Assembly: GCF_003054285.1 (NCBI RefSeq)
Contig: NZ_QBKS01000001.1
Location: 62,001 to 126,000, forward strand
Direction of reading: 5' to 3'
From: Litoreibacter ponti
Lineage (GTDB): Bacteria; Pseudomonadota; Alphaproteobacteria; Rhodobacterales; Rhodobacteraceae
Length of the DNA: 64,000 bases
Under the pieces are notes generated by a model. It worked only from the letters and a program-made list of their open reading frames with translations. It did not search any database and had not been told where the DNA came from. This document shows, piece after piece, positions 41,055 to 49,510 of this stretch. The translations under genes were made by a program, and so were the position numbers. How positions within the stretch are numbered: position 1 is the stretch's first letter; each line of letters begins with the position of its first letter.

Positions 41055-42800
41055 CTATTTGCTGTGATCTGTCCGCTGACGGCGGCGGCGCTCGGCGTCG
41101 TCCCATGCTGTTAGAGCTTGATAGTCCGGGACAAACCCCAAACCCTTCTGCGCGTCTGACGAAACGACCTCCTGCGAGGTCACAACGTCGATCACGGCGG
41201 GGGCGTTTTCCAGCGCGCGGCGTAGCGCATCTGGCAGGTCTTCGGGGTTTTCAACCCGCTCCCCATGGGCACCGAGCGCCCGGGCCATACCGGCGTAGTC
41301 CGAGTGGCGCAGCGTCGTCCCGACCACGCGGCCGCCATAGTTAAACTCCTGATCGAAGCGCTCGATATTCCAGGCGGCGTTGTTGGAGACAATGAACACG
41401 GCTTTTGCGCCGTGGCGTACCGCCGTGTCGATCTCCATCGCGTTGATCCCGAATGCCCCGTCGCCATTGACCGAGATCACCTGACGATCGGGATGCGCGA
41501 GCGCTGCAGCGATGGCGAATGGCACACCTACGCCGAGACACCCGAACGCGCCGGCATCGAGATACGTCCGTGCCTGCAGGCCGACGCGGGCGAAGCTGAG
41601 AAGATCGCCGCCATCCGCCACGGCGATGTAATCCGGGTCCGCGATCTCCTCGATCGCTGAGAAGATCGCCAACGGGTGGATCTTGCCATCGTTGCCCAGC
41701 TTGGGTGGTGGATTGCTTTTGCCCTTAGCAATCCGCTCCTTGTGCTTGCCGCGAAGTCCCAACAGCCAATCCGCGTCGCGCGTACCGGCGTCGGTGCCAA
41801 GTGCCTCTGTGAGGGCGGTCAAAGCCGTCGCAACGGGTGCAAGGATTTCGGGCGCTCCGCGCCTGTTGTCGATTAACTCACCCGCTGTATCCGAGATGCG
41901 AAGGAAGATCGCATCGGGGAACACGGCGGGCGACCCGAAGCCAAGCTGGTAATCCAGCTTGCGGCCAAGTGTTATGACCAAATCGGCTTGCCCCATGGCG
42001 GCGGCGCGCACGGCACCTACGATCGATGGGTGGTTCGCAGGAACAAGGCCCCGACTTTCCTGCGTGTCGAGATAGAGCGCATCGGTCGCATCAAGGAAGC
42101 CCACAAGAGCGTCGCCCGCACCACGCGCGCCGCGGCCACTGATGACGAGCGGCCGCTTGGCGGCGCGGATTGCCCGAACAGCCTCGTCCAGTGCGTCGGG
42201 GTCAGGATTTGGCCTGCGCGGGGGTTTCGGCGCAAGCCAGTCCTGTGGGAGCAGATTGGCAGCGATCCGGGTGCGCAGCACATCGGTCGGCACCTCGATA
42301 TAGCTTGGCCCGGGTTCGCCCATGTCGCCCTGCGCGCGGGCGATGGCCTCGTCCATTTCGCGCAAAACCTGTTCGGCGACGCGGGCCGTGCGGGCATAGC
42401 GCGTCACCGGGCGCATGATGTCCACATGGGGGATATCCTGCAGCGGCCCCATATTCGCCTGTGGCCGCGAGGTGCAGCCACCGATCAGCAGGACCGGTGC
42501 CCGCGCGAGGGAGGCATTGGCCATCCCCGTCACGCAATTCGTCACACCGGGGCCCGCGGTCGCCATCGCGACGCCCAGACCACCCGTCAGCTCCGCGTGG
42601 GCATGAGCCATGTGGATGGCCGCGCCTTCGTCGCGCACGTCAATGATGCGGATGCCGCGACGCGCAAGGTGGTCCCAGATGGGTTGGATGTGCCCACCCT
42701 GAAGCCCGAATACGCGATCGATGCCGCGTTTTTCCAGGGCCTCCGCCATCCATGCCGCAACGCTGTCTTCGTCCTGATTCAGGTCCTGTCGCTCTGTCAC
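41055..42800 (-). CDS. Thiamine diphosphate-dependent enzyme (acetolactate synthase / 2-hydroxyacyl-CoA lyase superfamily)
   Basis: A 581-residue TPP enzyme. The N-terminal domain has DRVFGLQGGHIQPIWDHL and the catalytic glutamate in VRDEGAAIHMAHAHAELTGG; the C-terminal TPP-binding motif is VNGDGAFGINAMEIDTAVRH ending in NNAAWN. GTG at 42800 overlaps the ligase stop by four bases (GTGA). Its position behind an acyl-CoA ligase suggests a CoA-thioester substrate, as in 2-hydroxyacyl-CoA lyase or oxalyl-CoA decarboxylase, but sequence alone does not decide, and biosynthetic acetolactate synthase is unlikely in this context. Confidence 0.83.
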   Translation of the reverse strand: MTERQDLNQDEDSVAAWMAEALEKRGIDRVFGLQGGHIQPIWDHLARRGIRIIDVRDEGAAIHMAHAHAELTGGLGVAMATAGPGVTNCVTGMANASLARAPVLLIGGCTSRPQANMGPLQDIPHVDIMRPVTRYARTARVAEQVLREMDEAIARAQGDMGEPGPSYIEVPTDVLRTRIAANLLPQDWLAPKPPRRPNPDPDALDEAVRAIRAAKRPLVISGRGARGAGDALVGFLDATDALYLDTQESRGLVPANHPSIVGAVRAAAMGQADLVITLGRKLDYQLGFGSPAVFPDAIFLRISDTAGELIDNRRGAPEILAPVATALTALTEALGTDAGTRDADWLLGLRGKHKERIAKGKSNPPPKLGNDGKIHPLAIFSAIEEIADPDYIAVADGGDLLSFARVGLQARTYLDAGAFGCLGVGVPFAIAAALAHPDRQVISVNGDGAFGINAMEIDTAVRHGAKAVFIVSNNAAWNIERFDQEFNYGGRVVGTTLRHSDYAGMARALGAHGERVENPEDLPDALRRALENAPAVIDVVTSQEVVSSDAQKGLGFVPDYQALTAWDDAERRRRQRTDHSK

Positions 42801-44371
42801 GTGGGTGTCTCCGTCGTGTTGGTGACCTGATCCTTCAGCATTTCGCGCAAGACGCGGTGCAGGATCTTGCCGGTGGTGTTGCGGGGCATCTCGTCTTGGT
42901 CGAGGAACACGATTTGGCGCGGGCGTTTGTGGCCCGCCAGTCGGTCGCGGGCCCATGACAGAAGGTTGTCGGCGCTGACATCAGCGCCCGGTCGAAGGAC
43001 GACGGCGGCGGCGACACGTTCTCCCCAACGGGCGTCTTCGATGCCGACGACCGCGACATCGCGCACGGCATCATGCTGGGACAGGACGCTTTCAACCTCG
43101 GCCGGGTAGACGTTTTCGCCGCCAGTGATGATCAAGTTCTTCTTGCGGTCGATAAGCTTGATGAACCCATGCTCATCGCGCAGCGCCATGTCGCCCACGG
43201 TCAGGTAGTCGCCGCGAAAGGCCTCGGCGGTTTTTTCGGGCAAGTTCCAGTAGCCCTCGAACGCGTAGGGCGAGCAGGAAAACAGCTCACCGACCGCGCC
43301 ATCTGGCACCTCGTTCCCATCATCGTCGAGGATGCGGACCGGGGCAGAGCCCGTGACTTCGCGGCCGACCGTGCCCAAGTGGTCGAACAGCTCGTCGGGG
43401 TGAAGAAGAGTGACCCAGCCCGCTTCGGTCGAGCCATAGAGTTCGAAGAGCTGGGAGCGGGGGAACATCTCCATGATGGCGCGCTTGGTCTCGATCCGGG
43501 CCGGGGCGGAGGAGACCATCAGCTTCTCGACCCGCTTGAAACCGCTGGCATGGCGGTTCGGCGCGTCGAGCATCATCATGTAATGCGTGGGCACCATGGA
43601 CGAGAAGGTGACCCCGATCTCACCGATGGTTTTCAGGCACAGCTCGGGGTCGAAACTTTGGCGCGAGAAGATCGTCACCGCCGCGCCGATGGCCAGAAAA
43701 GAAGTGAAGAAGTTGAGCGAGTTGGCATGGCACATCGGCATGACCAGAAGCGCGTCATCGCGGCGGGCGAGCCCAAGCTCGACCTGCGTCATCAACGCCA
43801 GCATCGCCATCCCGCGATGGCTGCGGATCGCGCCTTTAGGGTTGCCGGTGGTGCCCGAGGTGTACATCAGGCACCACGGATCTTCGGGGGTGATAGGGAC
43901 GTCAGGCTCTATCTTCGCGCCTGCGATCAGCACCTCTTCGTAGCTCCGCCAACCCGGCGCAGGGCTGTCGTGCATCAGGATGAACCGCTCCGGCGGCAAT
44001 CCCAGATCGGGGCGGATTGTGTTTACTGTCCCGACCAGATCAGACCCGGCGATCACCGCGGAAACCGCGCAATCGCGGCAGATGAACAGGGCCTCGGGCG
44101 GGGTCAGGCGGAAATTGATCGGAACGGCGACGATGCCGGCCTTGGCCACCGCGCAATAGATCTCGGCCCATTCCAAGCGGTTGAAGGCAAAGATAGCGAT
44201 CCTCTCACCCTTGCCGATGCCCAAGCCGATCAGAGCATTCGCCAACTGATTAGCACGGGTGTTCCACGCGCTGAAGGTCAGCTCCCGCTCAAGATCGCGG
44301 GCCCCGACGCGACTGGGCTGCAACCGCGCCTGCGCAGCGAGCATTTGTCCGGCGTGGGGCAAGGAAGACAC
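42797..44371 (-). CDS. AMP-dependent acyl-CoA synthetase / ligase
   Basis: A 524-residue ANL-superfamily enzyme that adenylates a carboxylic acid and joins it to CoA. Motif A3 is MYTSGTTGNPKGAIRSH, A5 is LYGSTEAGW, the DYLTVGDMA loop follows, and the C-terminal catalytic lysine lies in PRNTTGKILHRVLRE. The hinge DRKKNLIITGGENVYPAEVE is intact. GTG at 44371 gives full family length; ATG at 44344 is an alternative. It lies 38 bases after gntR and overlaps the TPP enzyme gene. Confidence 0.93.
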   Translation of the reverse strand: MSSLPHAGQMLAAQARLQPSRVGARDLERELTFSAWNTRANQLANALIGLGIGKGERIAIFAFNRLEWAEIYCAVAKAGIVAVPINFRLTPPEALFICRDCAVSAVIAGSDLVGTVNTIRPDLGLPPERFILMHDSPAPGWRSYEEVLIAGAKIEPDVPITPEDPWCLMYTSGTTGNPKGAIRSHRGMAMLALMTQVELGLARRDDALLVMPMCHANSLNFFTSFLAIGAAVTIFSRQSFDPELCLKTIGEIGVTFSSMVPTHYMMMLDAPNRHASGFKRVEKLMVSSAPARIETKRAIMEMFPRSQLFELYGSTEAGWVTLLHPDELFDHLGTVGREVTGSAPVRILDDDGNEVPDGAVGELFSCSPYAFEGYWNLPEKTAEAFRGDYLTVGDMALRDEHGFIKLIDRKKNLIITGGENVYPAEVESVLSQHDAVRDVAVVGIEDARWGERVAAAVVLRPGADVSADNLLSWARDRLAGHKRPRQIVFLDQDEMPRNTTGKILHRVLREMLKDQVTNTTETPT

Positions 44372-44409
44372 GGGGCTACGGACCTTTCCGGCAGGCTAAT
44401 GTCGTGGTT

Positions 44410-45108
44410 TCAGGTGCCACTGCGAACGATCTCCGGCGACGGTTCACCACCACGTCTGGGCACCAGAACCTTGCGGGTCTTCTCGAATGCCAAACCAATA
44501 TGGCGCTTCATGGCGGCTTCGGCGGCGGGGCCATCGCGTGCAAGCAAGGCCTCCATGATGTCTTTATGGTCGTCCCACGATTGCCGGGCGGAGTCAGGGT
44601 CGCGCAAAATCTCGGTCATCGAGCGCAGCATGTGCGGCCAGTTCGCGCGCATGGAGTCCTCGATGACGTGGTTGCCGCTCCAGCGGTAGATCGTCTGGTG
44701 AAAGCGTACATCGGCCTTCAGGAGCCGCTTGATATCGCGCGCCTCGATGGCGGCGCTGCCTTCGCGCAGGATGTCGCGCGCCTCGGATGCCGCATCATCG
44801 CCGATCCGTTCGGCGGCGCGTTTCGCGGCGAAGGGTTCGACGACACCGCGAAACTCGTAGATGGAACGGTACTGCTCCATATCGACTTCGCTGACCACGC
44901 CCCCCCGACGACCGTTGTCGCGGACGAAACCATTGGCCTTCAGAATGGAGATCGCACTGTTCACCGGCTGGCGGGAGACATTGAGCCGGGTCGCGATCTC
45001 GTCCTGGTTCAGGCGTTCGCCCGGCGGAATTTCGCCGGAGCAGATGGCATCAAGCAGAATATCGTAGACCTGTTCTACCAATGATTTCTGGGGCTTGATC
45101 GATTCCAT
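44410..45108 (-). CDS. GntR-family regulator, FCD (FadR) type
   Basis: A 232-residue regulator, first gene of the minus-strand ligase/TPP operon. The winged helix is about residues 12-75 (IPPGERLNQDEIATRLNVSR, ISILKANGFVRDNGRRGGVV). The FCD domain follows with metal-ligand-type residues in KADVRFHQTIYRWSGN and SWDDHKDIMEALLARDGPAA. AAGGAG precedes the ATG. A perfect palindrome at 45170-45185, 60 bases upstream, is the likely operator for autoregulation and operon control. Confidence 0.93.
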   Translation of the reverse strand: MESIKPQKSLVEQVYDILLDAICSGEIPPGERLNQDEIATRLNVSRQPVNSAISILKANGFVRDNGRRGGVVSEVDMEQYRSIYEFRGVVEPFAAKRAAERIGDDAASEARDILREGSAAIEARDIKRLLKADVRFHQTIYRWSGNHVIEDSMRANWPHMLRSMTEILRDPDSARQSWDDHKDIMEALLARDGPAAEAAMKRHIGLAFEKTRKVLVPRRGGEPSPEIVRSGT

Positions 45109-45169
45109 GTGCTCTCCTTCTTCGCCCGCAGATCGGGCGGTTGCGCGAGATGAATAGACATAATTCGGT

Positions 45170-45185
45170 ATTTCGTATACGAAAT
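45170..45185. promoter_or_regulatory. Palindromic operator, probably for the GntR regulator
   Basis: ATTTCGTATACGAAAT is a perfect 16-base palindrome with a central GTATAC, the shape expected for FadR-subfamily GntR regulators. It lies between the divergent gntR (start 45108) and the RHH gene (start 45253), so it could control both directions. Confidence 0.6.
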
Positions 45186-45252
45186 TCTATTAGTCTGAGT
45201 CGATTTGCCTCCTGTTTTCAGGTGAACCGGCCAACACATGGGAGGAACTGAC

Positions 45253-45546
45253 ATGTGCCATGTCTTTGCCGGACAGGATCCGGAACGATATGCCAGCCGC
45301 ACGCGCCGTTTGCGCTTGAACGGCCAGAGTACCAGTATCCGTCTTGAAAATGCCTATTGGGACACGCTCGACCAAATCGCCGCGCGCGATGGGGTGAGTA
45401 CACCGATGTTCATTTCGACACTTCATTCAGAGGTCCTCGAGCTGCGGGGCGAGCCGGAGAATTTCACATCTCTGTTGCGTTGTGCGTGCCTGAAATTCAT
45501 CGAAATCTCCCGGCCTGAGCCCGCTGCAGCTTTCGCGGCGGAATAA
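45253..45546 (+). CDS. Ribbon-helix-helix domain protein
   Basis: A 97-residue protein of the RHH_4-type family. RRLRLNGQSTSIRLENAYWD, TLDQIAARDGVSTPMFISTL and NFTSLLRCACLKF follow the family pattern: a beta strand with STSIRLE for DNA contact, then two helices. The ATG at 45253 has GGAGGA upstream; an ATG at 45238 is within the leader. It could be a small regulator. Whether it regulates the downstream dehydrogenase operon is unknown, because a double hairpin separates them. Confidence 0.82.
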   Translation: MCHVFAGQDPERYASRTRRLRLNGQSTSIRLENAYWDTLDQIAARDGVSTPMFISTLHSEVLELRGEPENFTSLLRCACLKFIEISRPEPAAAFAAE

Positions 45547-45554
45547 GCGCAAGA

Positions 45555-45596
45555 CTGCCTGAAAAGAATCCAGGCAGGTAGTAAAGGCATACTACC
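45555..45596 (+). terminator. Two adjoining hairpins after the RHH gene
   Basis: CTGCCTG (45555-45561) pairs with CAGGCAG (45571-45577), and GGTAGTA (45577-45583) pairs with TACTACC (45590-45596). They begin nine bases after the RHH stop, so they probably end or attenuate that transcript before the glyoxalase gene. No T run follows. Confidence 0.5.
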
Positions 45597-45661
45597 AAGC
45601 CATACCGGGTCACCCCTTACGCTGATTTCACAAACTGGAATCGCGTAGGGGAGCGGGCATT

Positions 45662-46057
45662 TTGGCCAAGACAATTCATTCGATGATCCGTGTTCTTGAT
45701 GAGGCACGATCGGTCGAGTTCTACAATAAAGCCTTTGGGCTAACGGTCGCGGACCGTCTGGATTTTCCGGAGTTCACGCTCGTTTACCTGAGCAACGCCG
45801 AGCAAGAGTTCGAGCTAGAGCTGACGGTGAACAAGGACCGGACCGAGCCCTATGACCTTGGTGACGGCTACGGCCATCTGGCCGTCTCGGTAGGCGACCT
45901 GGAGGTCGAGCATGCCCGCTTTGAGGCCGAAGGCCTCGCACCCCGCAAACTGGTGGAGTTCGCGCCCGACGGCGAGCTCGTCGCGCGGTTCTTTTTCGTC
46001 GCAGACCCGGACGGCTACCAGATCGAGGTTCTGGAACGCGGGGGACGGTTCAAATGA
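45662..46057 (+). CDS. VOC-family / glyoxalase I-like protein
   Basis: A 131-residue metalloenzyme-like protein. HSMIRVLDEARSVEFYNKAF with GLTVADRLDFPEFTLVYL and GYGHLAVSVGDLEVEHARFE follow lactoylglutathione lyase, including the expected metal ligands His7 (HSMIRV), the Glu in ELELTVN, the His in GHLAV, and the Glu in YQIEVLERG. TTG at 45662 is chosen because GGGGAG lies upstream and it keeps the conserved HSMIRV start with its metal ligand. It precedes the dehydrogenase genes with the next ATG 17 bases away. Confidence 0.85.
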   Translation: MAKTIHSMIRVLDEARSVEFYNKAFGLTVADRLDFPEFTLVYLSNAEQEFELELTVNKDRTEPYDLGDGYGHLAVSVGDLEVEHARFEAEGLAPRKLVEFAPDGELVARFFFVADPDGYQIEVLERGGRFK

Positions 46058-46074
46058 TAAAGGGAGGATCAGAC

Positions 46075-46599
46075 ATGACCGAAGGAATGGGCCCGAAAGG
46101 GCTGACACGACGGCAGCTCTTGTCGCAGGCAACGGCGGCCGGCGCCTCGTTCGTGATCGGCAGCGGCTTCATGGCGGCAAAGGACGCGGCATGGGCGATG
46201 GAGACGACAGCGCTCAAGCCGGACACGTTTGCGACCCTCGTCCAGATGGCCCGCGATATCTATCCGCATGACAAGGTGGCGGACGAATTCTACGTCATTG
46301 CGGTCAAGGGCTATGACACGGCCGAGGCCGCCGAAGGCATCGAGGCCGGGATCGCGGCCCTGGATGCCGCCGCGCAAGGCAAGGGCCACGACAGCTATCT
46401 TGGCACCGGGTGGGAGCGCGACCGTGTCGATATCCTGCGCGGTATCGAAGACAGCGCGTTCTTCCAGCAGATCCGCGGCGGCCTGGTGACCGGGCTTTAT
46501 AACCAGAAAGCTGTCTGGCCGATCTTTGGCTACGAAGGCGAGAGCTTCAGCCAGGGCGGCTATCTCGAGCGCGGTTTCAACGACATCAATTGGCTTTGA
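46075..46599 (+). CDS. Tat-exported small subunit of a GMC-type dehydrogenase
   Basis: A 174-residue protein with a Tat signal (TRRQLLSQATAAGASFVIGS). The body (ALKPDTFATLVQMARDIYPH and NQKAVWPIFGYEGESFSQGG) resembles the gluconate 2-dehydrogenase subunit 3 / sorbitol-type small-subunit family that accompanies membrane GMC dehydrogenases and helps to export the flavin subunit. ATG at 46075 has GGGAGGA upstream; ATG at 46054 lacks this. The GMC gene begins 21 bases downstream. Confidence 0.84.
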   Translation: MTEGMGPKGLTRRQLLSQATAAGASFVIGSGFMAAKDAAWAMETTALKPDTFATLVQMARDIYPHDKVADEFYVIAVKGYDTAEAAEGIEAGIAALDAAAQGKGHDSYLGTGWERDRVDILRGIEDSAFFQQIRGGLVTGLYNQKAVWPIFGYEGESFSQGGYLERGFNDINWL

Positions 46600-46620
46600 G
46601 CCATAAGGGAGGACAGACTT

Positions 46621-48192
46621 ATGGCAGCTCCATTTGATCTGAACGACGACAATGTGGTCGTCATTATTGGCACCGGCGCAGGCGGCGGTGTCTTGGCGAA
46701 TGAATTGGCACAAAAAGGCGTCAGCGTCGTCGCGCTGGAAGCCGGCGGTCGTCACTTGCCGGAAGATTTCATCAACGACGAGTGGGACAGCTTCGGGCAG
46801 TTGGCCTGGCTCGACCCGCGCACGACCAGCGGGGATTGGCGCGTGGCCAAGGACTTCTCCGGGCTTCCTGCGTGGATCGTGAAATCGGTCGGCGGCACGA
46901 CCCAGCACTGGGCGGGCGCCAGCCTGCGGTTCCAAGAGCATGAATGGAAGGCCGCGTCGACCTATGGCAACGTCCAGGGTGCCTCTCTGCTCGACTGGCC
47001 AATCGAGGCGGCCGAGATGGACCCGTGGTACACCAAGGCGGAAGACAAGCTGGGCGTGACCCGCACCGGCGACCGTCCGGGCCTGCCGGGCAACAACAAC
47101 TACAAGGTGTTCGAGGCAGGTGCGAAGGCGCTCGGCTACAAGGACGTCCATACCGGGCGCATGGCCATCAACGCCGACGACAAGCGCGACCGGTTGATGT
47201 GCCAGCAGACGGGCTTCTGCTTCCAAGGCTGCAAATGGGGCGCGAAATGGTCGGCTGGCTACGTCGACATCCCCGAAGGCGAAGCGACCGGCAATCTGGA
47301 GGTGCGTCCGCAGTCCCACGTGGCCCGCATCCTGCACAACGACGCGGGCAAGGTCACGGGTGTCGAATATTTCGACGCAGAGGGCAACCTGCAGATGCAA
47401 AAGGCCCGGGTAGTCTGCGTTGCGGGCAATTCGTTCGAGAGCCCGCGCCTGCTGCTCAACTCCGCCTCGTCGATGTTTCCCGACGGGCTTGCCAACAGCT
47501 CGGGCCAGGTTGGCCGCAACTACATGCGGCACATGACCGGATCGGTCTACGCGGTCTTCGACAAGCCGGTGCGCTTCTGGCGCGGCACGACCATGGCGGG
47601 CATCATTCAGGACGAGGCGCGACACGATCCGTCGCGCGGCTTCGTCGGCGGCTACGAGTTGGAAACGCTGGCCCTTGGCCTGCCCTTCATGGCCGCCTTC
47701 CTCGATCCGGGCGGATGGGGCCGAGAGTTCACCTCCGCGCTCGACGAATACGAGAACATGGCGGGCATGTGGATCGTGGGCGAGGACATGCCGCAGGAAA
47801 CCAATCGCGTGACGCTGAACCACGACGTCAAGGACCAGTACGGTCTGCCGGTGGCCAATGTGCATTTCGACGACCACCCCAACGACATCGCGATGCGCAA
47901 CCATGCCTACCGGCAGGGCATGGCGGTCTATGACGCGGTCGGGGCCACGCGGACCTTCCCGACCCCGCCTTACCCGTCGACGCATAATCTTGGCACCAAC
48001 CGGATGTCGGCCAATCCGCGCGATGGGGTCGTGAACAAGTGGGGCCAAACCCACGACATCGACAACCTCTACATCTCGGATGGCTCGCAATTCACCACCG
48101 GGGCGGCGGAGAACCCGACGCTTACCATTGTGGCGCTGGCCATACGTCAGGCCGATCATCTGGCGGGCGAGTTGTCCAAAGGAAATATTTGA
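46621..48192 (+). CDS. GMC-family oxidoreductase (FAD-dependent dehydrogenase large subunit)
   Basis: A 523-residue flavoprotein. The FAD-binding site is VVVIIGTGAGGGVLANELAQ, a second GMC segment is KSVGGTTQHWAGASLRFQEH, and the C-terminal signature is STHNLGTNRMSANPRDGVVN with ISDGSQFTTGAAENPTLTIV, where NPTLT is typical. It has no signal peptide, so it may be exported by hitch-hiking with the Tat subunit just upstream. Electrons would go to the downstream cytochrome c. The substrate is probably a sugar or alcohol. GGGAGG precedes the ATG. Confidence 0.92.
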   Translation: MAAPFDLNDDNVVVIIGTGAGGGVLANELAQKGVSVVALEAGGRHLPEDFINDEWDSFGQLAWLDPRTTSGDWRVAKDFSGLPAWIVKSVGGTTQHWAGASLRFQEHEWKAASTYGNVQGASLLDWPIEAAEMDPWYTKAEDKLGVTRTGDRPGLPGNNNYKVFEAGAKALGYKDVHTGRMAINADDKRDRLMCQQTGFCFQGCKWGAKWSAGYVDIPEGEATGNLEVRPQSHVARILHNDAGKVTGVEYFDAEGNLQMQKARVVCVAGNSFESPRLLLNSASSMFPDGLANSSGQVGRNYMRHMTGSVYAVFDKPVRFWRGTTMAGIIQDEARHDPSRGFVGGYELETLALGLPFMAAFLDPGGWGREFTSALDEYENMAGMWIVGEDMPQETNRVTLNHDVKDQYGLPVANVHFDDHPNDIAMRNHAYRQGMAVYDAVGATRTFPTPPYPSTHNLGTNRMSANPRDGVVNKWGQTHDIDNLYISDGSQFTTGAAENPTLTIVALAIRQADHLAGELSKGNI

Positions 48193-48195
48193 ACC

Positions 48196-48227
48196 AAAGC
48201 GGCGCGCCCATCCCGGCGCGCCGCTTT
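48196..48227 (+). terminator. Strong intra-operon hairpin
   Basis: AAAGCGGCGCGCC (48196-48208) pairs perfectly with GGCGCGCCGCTTT (48215-48227), loop of six bases, followed by CATTTTT. It lies four bases after the GMC stop and 20 bases before the next start. It can act as a partial terminator or as a transcript stabiliser between two operon parts. Confidence 0.75.
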
Positions 48228-48247
48228 CATTTTTGGGAGGAAAGACA

Positions 48248-49510
48248 ATGAAAAATCTTGCAACCTATGTCAGTGCCGTCGCGCTGATCTCGGGGGCGGC
48301 CCTGGCGCAATCCGCCGATGTGCCCGACAACCTCGAAAAGCTCTCGAACTTCCAGACGACGGGGGTGACCGACTTCACCTTTATCGAGCAGGGTGGAGAT
48401 TACGCCGAAGGGATCAAGAAGATCCTGGCCGAGGACATCACCGTGCCCGACGGCTTCAAGATCGAGCTTTACGCCATCGTGCCCGATGCGCGCTCCATGG
48501 CGGTCGGCCCGCAAGGTATCGTGACCTTCGTGGGAACGCGCAAGGACAAGGTCTGGTCCGTCACGGATCGCAACAAGGACCGGGTGGCCGACGAGGTGAA
48601 GGATTTCGCGCCGTCGCTGACCTTCTCGATCCCGAACGGGCCATGCTTCTCGAAGGACGGGTTCCTCTATATCGCCGAGCAGAACCGCGTTCTGCTCTTC
48701 CCGGCTGCGGAGTTCTTCTATGAAAGCCCCGACGTGGCGGCGTTCAATCTCGTGGCGCAGGGCGACCTGATCCCGCCGGAAGAAGAAAGCTTCAACCACT
48801 CCGCCCGTGTCTGCCGGGTCGGTCCGGATGACAAACTCTACATCTCGCTGGGCCAGCCGTTCAATGTCGCGCCGCCCGAGAAGCTGGACCTGTACAACGA
48901 ATGGGGCATTGGCGGCATCATTCGGATCAACCGCGATGGCTCGGACCGCGAGGTCTACACATACGGCGTTCGTAATTCGGTCGGGCATGACTTCCATCCC
49001 GTGACCGGTGAATTGTGGTGGACCGACAATCAGGTTGACGGCATGGGCGACGATATCCCGCCCGGTGAGCTGAACCGGCAGACGGCCATGGGCCAGCATT
49101 TCGGCGCACCTTGGTACGGCGGCGGCGACATCCGGGTCAGCGATCACGGCTACGACAAGATGGAGGTGCCGGTCGACGTGGTGATGCCCGTGGTCGAAAC
49201 CGTGGCCCACGCGGCAGACCTTGGCATGACGTTCTATTCGGGCAACATGTTCCCGGCCAAATACAAGAACGCCATCTTCTCGGCCCAGCATGGCTCGTGG
49301 AACCGCACGGAGCCGGTCGGAGCCCGCGTCATGGTCACCTTCATCGACGAGGAGGGCAACGCGACGATGGAGCCCTTCGCCGAAGGCTGGCTGGACGAGA
49401 ACGGCGAATATCTTGGCCGTCCGATGGATGTCGCGCAGTTGCGGGACGGCTCCATCCTGGTCTCCGACGATCTGGCCGGTGCGATCTACCGCATCAGCTA
49501 CGGCGAATGA
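48248..49510 (+). CDS. PQQ-dependent sugar dehydrogenase-like (sorbosone dehydrogenase) beta-propeller
   Basis: A 420-residue periplasmic protein with a signal peptide (MKNLATYVSAVALISGAALA). The six-bladed propeller of the sorbosone/glucose dehydrogenase family is seen from FKIELYAIVPDARSMAVGPQ, ARVCRVGPDDKLYISLGQPF, TYGVRNSVGHDFHPVTGELW with WTDNQVDGMGDD, and FSAQHGSWNRTEPVGARVM. These include the RNxxG and HGSWNR motifs of the family. It overlaps the dihaem cytochrome gene by ATGA and likely passes electrons to it. Confidence 0.9.
   Translation: MKNLATYVSAVALISGAALAQSADVPDNLEKLSNFQTTGVTDFTFIEQGGDYAEGIKKILAEDITVPDGFKIELYAIVPDARSMAVGPQGIVTFVGTRKDKVWSVTDRNKDRVADEVKDFAPSLTFSIPNGPCFSKDGFLYIAEQNRVLLFPAAEFFYESPDVAAFNLVAQGDLIPPEEESFNHSARVCRVGPDDKLYISLGQPFNVAPPEKLDLYNEWGIGGIIRINRDGSDREVYTYGVRNSVGHDFHPVTGELWWTDNQVDGMGDDIPPGELNRQTAMGQHFGAPWYGGGDIRVSDHGYDKMEVPVDVVMPVVETVAHAADLGMTFYSGNMFPAKYKNAIFSAQHGSWNRTEPVGARVMVTFIDEEGNATMEPFAEGWLDENGEYLGRPMDVAQLRDGSILVSDDLAGAIYRISYGE

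Noticed and set aside
43073..44689. A 538-residue plus-strand open frame opposite the acyl-CoA ligase
   Set aside because: Antisense shadow: no domain, Arg/His/Gly/Asp-rich; the ligase on the minus strand has all ANL motifs.
46069..48159. A 696-residue minus-strand open frame opposite the GMC oxidoreductase
   Set aside because: Rich in His, Arg and Val as expected from a high-GC antisense frame; the plus-strand protein has complete GMC motifs and a good ribosome site.
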